A DNA stretch of 24,449 bases from JAJAZB01 sp964244295. GTDB taxonomy: Bacteria > Bacteroidota > Bacteroidia > Cytophagales > Spirosomataceae. The stretch covers positions 1 to 24,449 of the forward strand of contig CAXTIG010000066.1 of NCBI GenBank assembly GCA_964244295.1. The letters run 5' to 3'. The notes beneath the pieces were generated by a model. It saw nothing but the letters and a program-made list of their open reading frames with translations, searched no databases and had not been told where the DNA came from. This document shows positions 24,383 through 24,449 of this stretch, in pieces (position 1 is the stretch's first letter; each line of letters starts with the position of its first letter). The position numbers and the translations under genes are program-made.

Positions 24383-24449
24383 GGTAGCGAGTACACTTCA
24401 ATGGTTCGTCAAGGATTAAGCGGCTCTACAGCCGAAACGATACAACTGG

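Overview
The window looks like chromosomal DNA of a GC-rich Bacteroidota bacterium, most likely order Cytophagales. This is inferred from a menaquinone-pathway MenA, two very large secreted proteins built from a DUF7948-like N-terminus, SBBP propeller and PKD/Ig-like modules, and the style of the intergenic repeats. No 16S rRNA or other decisive taxonomic marker is present.

Layout. Bases 1-229 hold nothing I can support. From 230 to 1928, on the minus strand, an AraC-type regulator is followed by a short-chain dehydrogenase. From 1929 to 2788 lies a decayed stretch with a possible 63-residue ORF and the 3' part of a broken IS5-like transposase. From 2789 to 9807 five minus-strand genes follow one another, in transcription order argS, a cysteine-type glutathione peroxidase, menA, a cNMP-domain histidine kinase, and a response regulator fused to a thioredoxin-reductase-like flavoprotein. 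The last two look like a two-component pair whose output is a redox enzyme. On the plus strand come an unrecognised exported 505-residue protein (10001-11518), a 2345-residue secreted repeat protein (11750-18787), a TsaC/Sua5-type threonylcarbamoyl-AMP synthase (18921-19481), the CCA-adding enzyme (19575-21065), a gene-free 0.9 kb stretch, and a second secreted repeat protein of 780 residues (21968-24310) with a strong terminator behind it.

The most striking feature is a set of intergenic inverted-repeat elements at nearly every gene junction from 4.4 to 19.6 kb. In the clear cases each arm is a run of degenerate 7- or 8-base words (AATTARR, GAGTAGA, TGAATGG, GAATGAGT, GGTTTRY). The word differs from one element to the next, while the two arms of one element match, sometimes differing by exactly one whole word. 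Some elements carry a nested GC-rich hairpin. One lies inside the transposase remnant, and removing 79 bases there would rejoin the two reading frames. Several supply the stop codon of the neighbouring gene. A separate 96-base perfect palindrome at 11533-11628 shares a GTCACCCTGAGC...TCGAAG core with the inner hairpin at 6132-6258.

A second candidate novelty is the shared cysteine-containing C-terminal tail (C-x-C or C-x2-C, then CVPV and 6-8 residues) on both large secreted proteins, in place of any C-terminal sorting domain I recognise.
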